Part shown: piece by piece, positions 8,514-16,256 of the stretch
How positions within the stretch are numbered: the first letter of the stretch is position 1
How the letters are laid out: each line of letters starts with the position of its first letter
DNA from: Anaerolineales bacterium
GTDB taxonomy: Bacteria > Chloroflexota > Anaerolineae > Anaerolineales > UBA11858
Length of the DNA stretch: 49,034 nucleotides
Direction: 5' to 3'
NCBI GenBank assembly: GCA_024763275.1
Contig: JANTFT010000015.1
Location: 1 to 49,034, forward strand
Made by a program: the position numbers and the translations under genes
Notes under the pieces: generated by a model
Databases searched by the model: none
What the model was told of the DNA's origin: nothing
The model's input: the letters and a program-made list of their open reading frames with translations, nothing else

Positions 8514-11402
8514 CTATTCTTCAAGAACGACGCGGAACTCAATTTTCAGATCAGCCCGATTTCCAGCCTGATCCAGGGCTTTCACAGTTAAGACATGATC
8601 CCCTGGAACCAGAGCCCAGGGAATCAGAAAAGGTTCCACTTTGCGGGACGCCAGGAATTCGCCATCCATCCGGAATTCCACCCTTTCGATCTCCGAGCTG
8701 TTTGTGAACTGAACTTCCAGCAAGAGCTCTTTACCTGGTTGATAGCTGATCTCCCCCCCGGAAAGATCTGTGATCAGGATAATCTCCGGAGGGGTATTGT
8801 CTACCGATAACAGCAGGGAGGTCTTTTCAATGCCCTGGTTTTCCTTGAACAGCACCAGCTGCAGAGCATAAATACCCTCTTCCAGCTCGGTGGTGTCCCA
8901 GGTACCCAGGTAACCGCGCTCTACGGGGGTGCTGATCTCATCCCCTATCTGAAGCCAGGAATGGGGATTCAAGCCGGGTCCGAACTGCAGACGAGCAGAG
9001 ATAAAATCCTCTTCCTGTATCGATCCGGTGATGATAACCCGGCCGCGGACAAAGGAGAGGTTTTCGGGAGTCAACAGGGTTAACCCACCCTGCTCCCGGT
9101 TTTGATCCCCCAGATCATATAAAGAAGGAGCTGTTGGGACTCCCGCCTGGGCTGCCCAGTCCTGGGCCCGGGGTGGTACATTTAGAAATACCTGCTGCTC
9201 GATAGCCTCAGCAGGGGTGAAAACCGACGCCAGCAGGCCGGTTTCTCGATTGACTTCCAGGGCCTGGTAAAGAGTATCCGGAACCAGGGGCTCATAACCC
9301 GTGATGAATACTTCCCTGACCACCCTGGGGCAGTAATCTGTTGGCAGCTCTCCAGAGGGATAACATACATCCCTGGTGATTATTCCCGGGGGCATCTCCC
9401 AACCCTGGCTGCCCTCTTCCCGGGAAGCATACTGGGTGACCGCTCGCCACAAACTGGAGGAAACACTCTCTGGATCAACGTCCCCGCCCCTGTTCTCACC
9501 AGAAAGTCCCGCCCAGGCACCTACTACCAGCCTGGGAGTATAACCAATTGCCCAACCGGACTCCTCCCCAGGCACATACCCTGTTTTAACCCCTGCCGGC
9601 CTGCCAATGCGATAGAATTCCCGGTCCCGGGGATCCAGCCAGGCTTCCTGGTCGCTTAACACATGGTTAAGAAGATAAGCCAACTCCTCGCTGATAATCT
9701 TCCTTTCTTCCAGGGGAGTGGTCAGAGGGTACTCCACCCCGGCAGGGTCCGCAATGCGCAGCACCGCGGCTGGATGGGATTCCAGGCCTGAACCTCCAGG
9801 AGCCCTGCCCATCAGGTAGCCCCGATTGGCAAATACTCCATAACCCTGCAGCAGGTCAACCATCTCCAGAGGTGAACTTTCCGGAAATACAGAACACTCC
9901 TGGCAGATACCCGGCTGAAGCGACATTCCAAATAGCGCCAACGTATTCCGCAGCTGGCCGCCGCCCTGAGAGTGGAGGGTTTGGACAGCGGGAGAAAGCA
10001 GATCGTTTACCAGAGCTGTCCGGATATTCACCGGACCGAGATATGCACAATCCTGACCGCATCCTGGATGGAGGTCTTCCAAATTAAGCTCACTTTCCGG
10101 AAGCGGTATATCCCAAACCAGAGAAGCTGGTTCAAATCCCTGGGTGAAAGCTTTGAGATAGATGAAGGGGGTCACCAGCGATCCAGGGAGTCGGGGTTGG
10201 TCAAGGGTAAGCGGCAGGCTGGATGTGTTCCGCCCCTCGAGCGCTAACAGTTCCCCACTAACCGGATCAAGCACGGCCAGATTCAGTTCCAACGAATCCG
10301 TTTCCGCCAGGGTATCTCCCTGATATTTAGGAAGCAAACGGGCAGCTTCACACTCCGGATCCAGCTCCGGGTCCTTACCCACCACACGCAGAGACATGAG
10401 CTTCAGGGTGCAGGTTATCTGGTCCTGCAGCCGATAATCCAGGGTGGAAGTGATCAGAAAACCGCCCCGCAGCAGACGTTCAGCTGGAATCGCCTGGCTG
10501 GCGTCCCGGATGACGAAACCGATATAGGCAGGCTGTCCCGCTTCAGGAGAGACCTCCGGATCAGCGTAGATGAGCTTTACCCGGGCAGCGCTGGCCGCCT
10601 CCCCCTCAGAGATGAATCCCGCTGCGGCCATCTCTTCCAGTATGACCATCTGATTCTCTTTGGCGGCTTTGGGAGCATCCAGCGGATTCAACGCCGGGAA
10701 GCTGCCGACCGCCGCCAGCAGAGCACATTCACTGAGATTCAGATCCTTCAGGTCCTTGCCAAAGTAGAACTCCGCCGCCTGGGCCGCTCCATAGATCGAA
10801 TTCCCATAAAAAGCGCTGTTCAAATACCATTCCAGGACCTTCTTTCTTCCATAGCGGGCCGTAATCTGGTCCGCCAGCAGCCCAACGCGGATCTCGTGGT
10901 AAGGACGGTCACTCTCCTGCCACAACAGCAAATCCTCTACCAGCGTTTCCGGGATAGGATCATCTGAAGTATCAAGGATCCCGGAGAGGAAAGCTTCCGG
11001 GCGCTCCAGATAGGCTGGATCAAGGGCTGCCAAGGTAGCCAGAATCAGGGGCTCGGGAACTTCACTGTAAAAGAAGATCTCCCCATCGGTAATGGCCGCG
11101 TAATGCCGAGAGGGAATCGCCGGGTTCTCAAAACGCCACAGCTCGATCTGCCCTGACCGATCAAAGATCCGGGTAGGAGTCAGCAGTGTGCCGCTGACCG
11201 GGTCCAGCAGCACCTCCAGAGTTTTCGGTGTAGGAAGGTCTTTGACGACCTCAGCATAGCGATTTACTCCGTAAATCACACCTCCTGCTCCGGTGATACT
11301 GAGAAGTGCCGCAAGCAGAAAACCGATCAAACCCAGCGGATTGGATCGGCCTTTGGTGCGTTTAGCCTTTCTGGAATGCAAGATCAAGGGTGCTTTTTCC
11401 AT
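8514..11402 (-). CDS. Class-A penicillin-binding-protein-like protein with altered catalytic motifs
   Basis: A 962-residue membrane-anchored protein with one TM segment at about 24-46. A GT51-like region spans about 95-280 and a transpeptidase-like region about 370-660. An Ig-like tail runs from about 865 to 962, resembling the C-terminal domains of PBP1C-type proteins. Recognisable family parts are K-K-V-L-E-W-Y-L-N-S-A-F-Y-G (187-200) and the K-T-G box at 606-608. Key residues are missing. The GT51 E-D-x-x-F-Y motif reads D-G-E-I-F-F-Y (106-112), and no G-G-S-T-I-T-Q-Q motif is visible. The S-x-x-K box reads S-L-V-T (408-411), and the S-x-N box reads D-L-L before S-P-A-V (467-473). It may therefore be inactive, a scaffold or a regulatory homologue. 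It follows recN by 12 bases at the end of the nadK operon. Confidence 0.8.
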   Translation of the reverse strand: MEKAPLILHSRKAKRTKGRSNPLGLIGFLLAALLSITGAGGVIYGVNRYAEVVKDLPTPKTLEVLLDPVSGTLLTPTRIFDRSGQIELWRFENPAIPSRHYAAITDGEIFFYSEVPEPLILATLAALDPAYLERPEAFLSGILDTSDDPIPETLVEDLLLWQESDRPYHEIRVGLLADQITARYGRKKVLEWYLNSAFYGNSIYGAAQAAEFYFGKDLKDLNLSECALLAAVGSFPALNPLDAPKAAKENQMVILEEMAAAGFISEGEAASAARVKLIYADPEVSPEAGQPAYIGFVIRDASQAIPAERLLRGGFLITSTLDYRLQDQITCTLKLMSLRVVGKDPELDPECEAARLLPKYQGDTLAETDSLELNLAVLDPVSGELLALEGRNTSSLPLTLDQPRLPGSLVTPFIYLKAFTQGFEPASLVWDIPLPESELNLEDLHPGCGQDCAYLGPVNIRTALVNDLLSPAVQTLHSQGGGQLRNTLALFGMSLQPGICQECSVFPESSPLEMVDLLQGYGVFANRGYLMGRAPGGSGLESHPAAVLRIADPAGVEYPLTTPLEERKIISEELAYLLNHVLSDQEAWLDPRDREFYRIGRPAGVKTGYVPGEESGWAIGYTPRLVVGAWAGLSGENRGGDVDPESVSSSLWRAVTQYASREEGSQGWEMPPGIITRDVCYPSGELPTDYCPRVVREVFITGYEPLVPDTLYQALEVNRETGLLASVFTPAEAIEQQVFLNVPPRAQDWAAQAGVPTAPSLYDLGDQNREQGGLTLLTPENLSFVRGRVIITGSIQEEDFISARLQFGPGLNPHSWLQIGDEISTPVERGYLGTWDTTELEEGIYALQLVLFKENQGIEKTSLLLSVDNTPPEIILITDLSGGEISYQPGKELLLEVQFTNSSEIERVEFRMDGEFLASRKVEPFLIPWALVPGDHVLTVKALDQAGNRADLKIEFRVVLEE

Positions 11403-11414
11403 AGGCGGTCAGGG

Positions 11415-13136
11415 TCAGCGGGCGGCTGTCATCCGGGCCAGCAGCTCCCGGGCGGAGGCGAGGTTCTTTTCACTGACCCCACCCAGCATGGTGGCCAGTT
11501 CCTCAATCCGTTCTTCTCCGGTTATTTCTCGCACCTGAATGATAGTGCGTCCCCCTGAGATGGACTTGAATACCTGAAAATGCTGCTGACCGAATCCGGC
11601 CAGCTGCGGCAGATGAGTTATGCAAATCACCTGATGCTCTGCAGTCAGCCGGTAGAGCTTCTCCCCCACCACAGCACCTATGCGCCCCCCGATCCCCTGA
11701 TCGATCTCATCGAACACCAGGGTAGGTATACGGTCTGCCTGAGCCAGTACATTCTTCAATGCCAGCATCAACCGGGCGGTTTCACCTCCTGAAGCAGTTT
11801 TCACCAGGGGTTTTAAGCCCTCACCAGGGTTAGTTTCCACCAGAAACTCGACCTTTTCCAGACCGTCCGGATAATACTTCACTCGCTGGCCGCTTTCAAG
11901 CTGAATACCTGCTGGATCTGCCGCCGTGTTTAAAGCTACCTCAAAGCGGGCGCCGGCCATTTTTAGATCTGCCAGCTGGGATTCCAGCTCCGCAGCCAAC
12001 CGGTCCGCACCCTTCTTCCTGGCTCTGGAAAGACCCTGCCCGCAGTGCGCCAATTCCCCGAGCAGCTCCTTTTCAATCCTTTCCAGGTCGCCGATGCGAG
12101 TGCTCCGGCCGGAAATTTCCTCCAATTCCTGATGGGCGCTGTCGCGGTAATCTAGAATTTCAGGCACTGTTTCCCCAAATTTCCTTTTCAGCTCCTGGAT
12201 CAGCACCAGCCGGTCCTGGATCCTATCCAGCTCTCCAGCGTCAAATTCGAGATTATCCAGGTAGATCCGGAGATCGCGGCCGAGTTCAAACAGCCCGTCA
12301 TTCAGTTCGGAGATCTTTTCATTCAAGGGTGTCAGACTGGGATCTGTCTTAGTAAGCGCCTCGAGGGAGCTGACGATCTGGCCCACCAGGTCTATCACAG
12401 TTGGTTGATTCCCCGGGGCTTCATCCAGCAGCAGGAGGATCTGCTGGCTGAGTTCCGCCAGTTTCTCAGCGTTCAAGAGTCGGTTGCGGTGCTCGACCAA
12501 ACTCTCCTCTTCCCCTTCCCTCAAATCAGCCTGGTCAATTTCCTCAACCTGAAAGGCAAGCAGCTCTTTTCTTTTATCAGCTTCCAGGCCGATCTGCCTG
12601 AGCCGCTCCAGTTCATCCTGGGTCTGGCGCAGTTTCCGGTATCTATCCTGGTAGTCTTCCAGGAGAGGAGCTGACCCCGTAAATCGGTCCAGCAAACCCA
12701 GATGCTGGCTGACGCGCATCAGCGACAGGTGTTCTGATTGCCCGTGAATATCAACCAGGTGTTCTCCCAGCTCTACCAGTACGGCCACGCTGGTGCGGTG
12801 TCCATTCACCCGGGCAGTGTTGGGCCGGTCCACCCGCAGCTCCCTTGTCAGGGTGAGATAATCACTACCATCCAGCAGCTCTTCTTTTCTGAGCAGGTCC
12901 AGCAGCCCTTCTTTGCCTCTCGGAGGGATTTTAAAAACTGCCTCCACGCTGGCAAAGTCGCTCCCTTTACGCATGGTTGACATATCCACGCGCTGGCCGA
13001 GCAGCATTTCCAGCGCTCCCATTATGATCGATTTACCCGCACCGGTCTCGCCCGTCAAGATCACCAGCCCTGGATGAAATTCCAGATGCAGGGAATCGAT
13101 GATGGCAAAATTCTTAATCCGAAGTTCAAGCAGCAT
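11415..13136 (-). CDS. recN: DNA repair protein RecN
   Basis: A 573-residue SMC-like ATPase that acts at double-strand breaks. It has Walker A G-E-T-G-A-G-K-S at 29-36, a long central coiled-coil region rich in Glu, Leu and Arg, the ABC signature S-G-G-E-T-A-R-L-M-L-A-L and Walker B T-L-V-F-D-E-I-D followed by Q-G-I-G-G. The N-terminus MLLELRIKNFAIID is typical of RecN. It starts one base after the stop of the zinc-finger protein gene and belongs to the nadK operon; nadK-recN neighbourhoods are common in bacteria. Length and motif order are normal. Confidence 0.97.
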   Translation of the reverse strand: MLLELRIKNFAIIDSLHLEFHPGLVILTGETGAGKSIIMGALEMLLGQRVDMSTMRKGSDFASVEAVFKIPPRGKEGLLDLLRKEELLDGSDYLTLTRELRVDRPNTARVNGHRTSVAVLVELGEHLVDIHGQSEHLSLMRVSQHLGLLDRFTGSAPLLEDYQDRYRKLRQTQDELERLRQIGLEADKRKELLAFQVEEIDQADLREGEEESLVEHRNRLLNAEKLAELSQQILLLLDEAPGNQPTVIDLVGQIVSSLEALTKTDPSLTPLNEKISELNDGLFELGRDLRIYLDNLEFDAGELDRIQDRLVLIQELKRKFGETVPEILDYRDSAHQELEEISGRSTRIGDLERIEKELLGELAHCGQGLSRARKKGADRLAAELESQLADLKMAGARFEVALNTAADPAGIQLESGQRVKYYPDGLEKVEFLVETNPGEGLKPLVKTASGGETARLMLALKNVLAQADRIPTLVFDEIDQGIGGRIGAVVGEKLYRLTAEHQVICITHLPQLAGFGQQHFQVFKSISGGRTIIQVREITGEERIEELATMLGGVSEKNLASARELLARMTAAR

Positions 13137-13137
13137 A

Positions 13138-13659
13138 TTATTTTCGCAACTGATAATAGACGTTAGCTGTCACGATAACCCCATAAGCCAGGCGCCAGGC
13201 CATGTCATACCAGCCCCAGGCAAGTCCGATCCCCGAGAGCCAGTAAACCCGATAATAATATATGAAAGCGGGAAAGATGCTGGCCAGCAGGGCGCTGGTG
13301 CTCATGACTATTTTCAGCAGGGGAGAGCGCCGATTACTGATGGCTTTTTTTGTCGCGAGTACAGCCAGATAGCCTGCTCCCAGGGCAATGAAGATCGTAT
13401 AAAAGCCCACCAGCCCGGTCAGCAGGCTGCCAGCAAAGGCGACCGCCCCCGTGATCAGGGCAGCAATCACCTGGTCATACCATTTAGTGGTTATAAAAAC
13501 CTTTTGCTGGGAGCGGATGCACTCGGGGCAGCGGTAGCCGGTCGGGGTATGGGTGGCGCATTTTATGCAGATCGGCCTGTTACAGCGGTTGCAGCGCAGG
13601 GTGGTTTCCCGGTTGGGGTGGAAAGCGCAGGTAAGGGTATTCTCTGTCTCAGGCATCAT
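13138..13659 (-). CDS. B-box-type zinc-finger membrane protein
   Basis: A 173-residue protein of unknown function. The first 50 residues form a cysteine/histidine cluster like bacterial B-box zinc fingers: C11, H14, C23, C26, C31, C34, H37, C44 and C47. After a short basic linker come about four hydrophobic segments (roughly 63-85, 86-103, 118-137 and 150-168), so the finger is probably cytoplasmic and tethered to the membrane. The ATG overlaps the last 11 bases of nadK, and the gene ends one base before recN, so it is translationally embedded in the nadK-recN operon. Proteins of this plan occur next to rhomboid or stress genes in some bacteria, but I cannot assign a role here. Confidence 0.8.
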   Translation of the reverse strand: MMPETENTLTCAFHPNRETTLRCNRCNRPICIKCATHTPTGYRCPECIRSQQKVFITTKWYDQVIAALITGAVAFAGSLLTGLVGFYTIFIALGAGYLAVLATKKAISNRRSPLLKIVMSTSALLASIFPAFIYYYRVYWLSGIGLAWGWYDMAWRLAYGVIVTANVYYQLRK

Positions 13660-14527
13660 TTTTCTTTTTAATAGAGGGATTCTGATCCATGTAGGGAATC
13701 AAGTTCCGGTAAAAGTAACCTGGGTCCTGGAAGCGTACAAACCTGACCACATCTTTACTGGCAGAGATGTCAACCCGGTCTTCGTTTTCCAATCTGAAAG
13801 GCTTCTGGCCGTCAACACAGATCACAGCTTGATGGGAAGTAAAGACATGAACTGAGATCTGCACAGATTCCGCCAGCACCAGCGACTGCTCAATCGACAA
13901 ATGAGGAGCCAAAGGTACCAGAAGGATGTTGCGCAGTTCCGGCGACAGGATTGGTCCACCAGCAGCCATGGCATAAGCTGTTGAACCGGTGGCCGTTGAG
14001 GCTATGATCGCGTCCGCCACGATCGTGCTCAAGTGGCGTTGGTTGATAAAGATCTTCAGCTGGATCGGACGGACCTCTTCGCCGCGGCTGATTACCGCAT
14101 CGTTCAGGGCATTCCACCGGCCAATCTCCTCCCCGGCTCGGATCAACACGGATTCCAGCATCATGCGTTCTTCCAGCCAGTACTCACCAGCCAGGACACG
14201 CTGGATAGCATCCTGCCATTCATCGCGCTGGATCTCGGTCAGAAAGCCATACCTGCCCAGGTTTATCCCCAGTATAGGCACCTGGGAATTGGCGCTGATA
14301 TGCCCGGCCCGGAGCATGGTCCCGTCCCCTCCCAGGGCGATCAGCAAATCTTGATTGCCATTGAGCATACCGTCCTGGAGGGTGGCTTCATCCATCCGCC
14401 CCAGCAGGACTTTTTTCCCCGCTTGTTCCAGGAACCCATGGATTTCTTTGGCCAGGGAATAAGCCTGGTCATTTTTCGGATGCACGGCAATGGCTATGCT
14501 GTTGAATTCCTTAGGTTGTGTTGGCAT
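13649..14527 (-). CDS. nadK: NAD kinase
   Basis: A 292-residue enzyme that phosphorylates NAD to NADP with ATP or polyphosphate. It shows the nucleotide-binding G-G-D-G-T at 66-70, the N-D motif in N-A-L-N-D-A-V-I and the substrate-loop signature T-A-T-G-S-T-A-Y. It is the first gene of an operon with the zinc-finger protein, recN and the PBP-like gene. No Shine-Dalgarno lies in the usual window; instead a perfect TATAAT on the minus strand ends nine bases before the ATG, which suggests a leaderless or nearly leaderless mRNA. No better internal start is visible, and the N-terminal residues MPTQPKEFNSIAIAVHPKND fit the family. Confidence 0.96.
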   Translation of the reverse strand: MPTQPKEFNSIAIAVHPKNDQAYSLAKEIHGFLEQAGKKVLLGRMDEATLQDGMLNGNQDLLIALGGDGTMLRAGHISANSQVPILGINLGRYGFLTEIQRDEWQDAIQRVLAGEYWLEERMMLESVLIRAGEEIGRWNALNDAVISRGEEVRPIQLKIFINQRHLSTIVADAIIASTATGSTAYAMAAGGPILSPELRNILLVPLAPHLSIEQSLVLAESVQISVHVFTSHQAVICVDGQKPFRLENEDRVDISASKDVVRFVRFQDPGYFYRNLIPYMDQNPSIKKKNDA

Positions 14528-14535
14528 AAGGCTGT

Positions 14536-14544
14536 ATTATAACA
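14536..14544 (-). promoter_or_regulatory. Extended -10 promoter of nadK, possibly leaderless
   Basis: On the minus strand the sequence TGTTATAAT ends at 14536, giving a perfect TATAAT with a TGn extension. Transcription would start at about 14528-14530, within a few bases of the nadK ATG (14525-14527). No good -35 hexamer is present 17 bases upstream (CAGCTG), which fits an extended -10 promoter. Confidence 0.6.
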
Positions 14545-14575
14545 ATCCTGCTGCGATCCAGCTGGAGCCTGCTGG

Positions 14576-14884
14576 TTACTCTTTTGGTGGCTGAAAGAGG
14601 CTGTCCGCCAGGGAAGAGCTGCCCGGAATGGTGATCTCCCCATAGCTGGCCTCAAATTTGGCCAGGTTATCACCCAGTGCTTTGAAAATCAGTTTCGCAC
14701 TCAACGGACTCAGTAAAATACGGGACATTAACCGGGGAGCTTTCATTCCGGGGAGCATTTGAGCAAAGTCAAACACAAACTCGGATGGCGAATGTGTGAT
14801 CCGGGCCAGATTGGCATAGTTTGCTTCCAGATCCTGGGGAAGTTCCAGCGCGGGAATTTTTCTCTCACTTGAGTTTTGAGCCAT
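14576..14884 (-). CDS. DUF3467 family protein
   Basis: A 102-residue protein matching by eye the small DUF3467 family, in which the segment Y-A-N-L-A-R-I-T-H-S-P-S-E-F-V-F-D-F is typical. No enzyme motifs, signal peptide or TM segments are visible. The open frame begins nine codons earlier at a TTG, but the ATG at 14884 has a GAGGG ribosome binding site eight bases upstream, so I use it. It lies about 30 bases downstream of ssb and is very probably cotranscribed with it. The function of the family is unknown. Confidence 0.85.
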   Translation of the reverse strand: MAQNSSERKIPALELPQDLEANYANLARITHSPSEFVFDFAQMLPGMKAPRLMSRILLSPLSAKLIFKALGDNLAKFEASYGEITIPGSSSLADSLFQPPKE

Positions 14885-14913
14885 ATCTATACCCTCACTC
14901 GGGATCAGCAAGT

Positions 14914-15339
14914 TTAGAAGGGAATATCATCCTCATCTACAGTCTCAACCCCGCCTCCACCACCGGATCGCTCCTGGAAGGCTTGATCTTCCGCCTTGGA
15001 TGACAAGAAAGTCACATTCTGGGCAGTCATCTCAAAACTGGCAGCCGGAGTGCCATCATTGCGGGTCCAAACCCGGGGTCCGCCAGTTTCCGGGTCTGGG
15101 CGGAGATAACCTTCCACCAGAACCTTGCTTCCTTTCCTGAGATACTGGTTGACTGTTTCCGCCCTGCCCCCCCATACTGAAACGCGGAACCAGGACGTCT
15201 CTTTGACCCGCTGGCCATTGGAGTCTGTATAAGTCCGGTTGGTCGCCACAGACATATCTGTCACTGCCTGGCCGCTCGGCAGGTAGCGCATTTCCGGATC
15301 CCTTCCCAAGTTCCCAACGATGATTAATTTCTGATACAC
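14914..15339 (-). CDS. ssb: Single-stranded DNA-binding protein
   Basis: A 141-residue SSB with the OB-fold N-terminus M-Y-Q-K-L-I-I-V-G-N-L-G-R-D-P-E-M-R-Y, the E-T-S-W-F-R-V strand, a short glycine-rich linker and the acidic C-terminal tip D-D-I-P-F that recruits repair and replication proteins. The fold extends to about residue 113, and the linker is short. A strong GGAGGAA ribosome binding site precedes the ATG. It is not next to rpsF/rpsR as in many bacteria; its partner here is the DUF3467 gene. A TATAAT box about 70 bases upstream and a hairpin in the leader suggest an independent promoter. Confidence 0.97.
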   Translation of the reverse strand: MYQKLIIVGNLGRDPEMRYLPSGQAVTDMSVATNRTYTDSNGQRVKETSWFRVSVWGGRAETVNQYLRKGSKVLVEGYLRPDPETGGPRVWTRNDGTPAASFEMTAQNVTFLSSKAEDQAFQERSGGGGGVETVDEDDIPF

Positions 15340-15361
15340 AATTCCTCCTCTGGAGCAGTTC

Positions 15362-15416
15362 TTCCCTCAACGTTTTTTTCGTGAGGAATACTGCAAGCCA
15401 TTTTCCAAGTATTATA
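15362..15416 (-). promoter_or_regulatory. Putative ssb promoter and leader hairpin
   Basis: A perfect minus-strand TATAAT lies at 15416-15411, giving a start site near 15404. The -35 region is poor. In the resulting leader, a stem of about nine base pairs with a bulge (TTCCTCA-CG / CG-T-TGAGGGAA, around 15362-15389) encloses an A-rich loop, about 20 bases before the ssb ribosome binding site. Confidence 0.45.
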
Positions 15417-15485
15417 CCCTGTCTCAGTTTCTGAAGGCTGGGCTGATAAATATGCTTCCATTCTGGCGATCCCCCTGCTGGCGGG

Positions 15486-16250
15486 TTACTTGGGCATTAC
15501 TTCCCTGACCAGCAAATCAGAAAAACTGACAGTGAGGGCGGTATCGCCCACAGAGCGGGCGTAAACACCGAATGAGCCCACGCTGATGGGCTGGTTGTCG
15601 ATAGAGAACTGGGGATAGCCATTGATATACAGGTAAATCTGATCGTCCAGGGCAAGCACCGCCAGTTTGGATACACTCGGTGCCCCGACAGGAACGGACG
15701 CGCTCCTGGTCCAGGGATACAGAACAGCTGAGCCCTCCCCGGAAAACCTGTCCAGCCGGATTTCTCCACTGCACGATAAAGCAAATCGGTAATATTGATC
15801 CCCGCCGTATACCCGGAATAAAAACCCGTATTCATCCCGGGATGAACATAAAACCGGGCTGGCTGTGATCTCAGCGTAAAAATCGCCCAGATCCGGTTTT
15901 TCCAGGGTCGCGGAAAGAATGGTCCCGGGCTGATTGATGATGATATTGATTTCCCCGCCGCTAATATTAACCTGCCCCCGCCCCGAGTTTGGCAGCGTCC
16001 AATCCCCGGGCGAAGTCAAAGGGTCACGGAAGATCACCTCTCCCAGCTCGGCCATCACCCCGGGAGTGGGAGTGATTTCCTGCGTGGGAGTGATCACGGG
16101 GGTGTCCGTAGGTGGGAACCATACTACTGTGGACGTAGGTGTCAACGTAGGTGCTGATGTCACACTCGGCGTGCTGCGCGGCTGTGGTGGTTCCACAACC
16201 AGGCAGCCCGCGAGCAGCAAAGGCAGCAGGACAAGGTGAACTCTTTTCAT
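15486..16250 (-). CDS. Putative lipoprotein with lectin/glucanase-like domain
   Basis: A 254-residue exported lipoprotein. The N-terminus MKRVHLVLLPLLLAGC is a signal peptide ending in a lipobox, with the lipidated cysteine at 16. A Pro/Thr-rich linker (about 20-65) follows, then a beta-rich domain (about 70-250) with alternating strands and segments such as Y-R-F-A-L-S-C-S-G and G-S-F-G-V-Y-A-R. This pattern resembles the concanavalin-like / DUF1080 fold that binds or cleaves glycans, but I see no catalytic signature, so it may only bind. It starts six bases after the purA stop, so it is probably cotranscribed with purA although functionally unrelated. Confidence 0.7.
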   Translation of the reverse strand: MKRVHLVLLPLLLAGCLVVEPPQPRSTPSVTSAPTLTPTSTVVWFPPTDTPVITPTQEITPTPGVMAELGEVIFRDPLTSPGDWTLPNSGRGQVNISGGEINIIINQPGTILSATLEKPDLGDFYAEITASPVLCSSRDEYGFLFRVYGGDQYYRFALSCSGEIRLDRFSGEGSAVLYPWTRSASVPVGAPSVSKLAVLALDDQIYLYINGYPQFSIDNQPISVGSFGVYARSVGDTALTVSFSDLLVREVMPK

Positions 16251-16256
16251 AAATTT

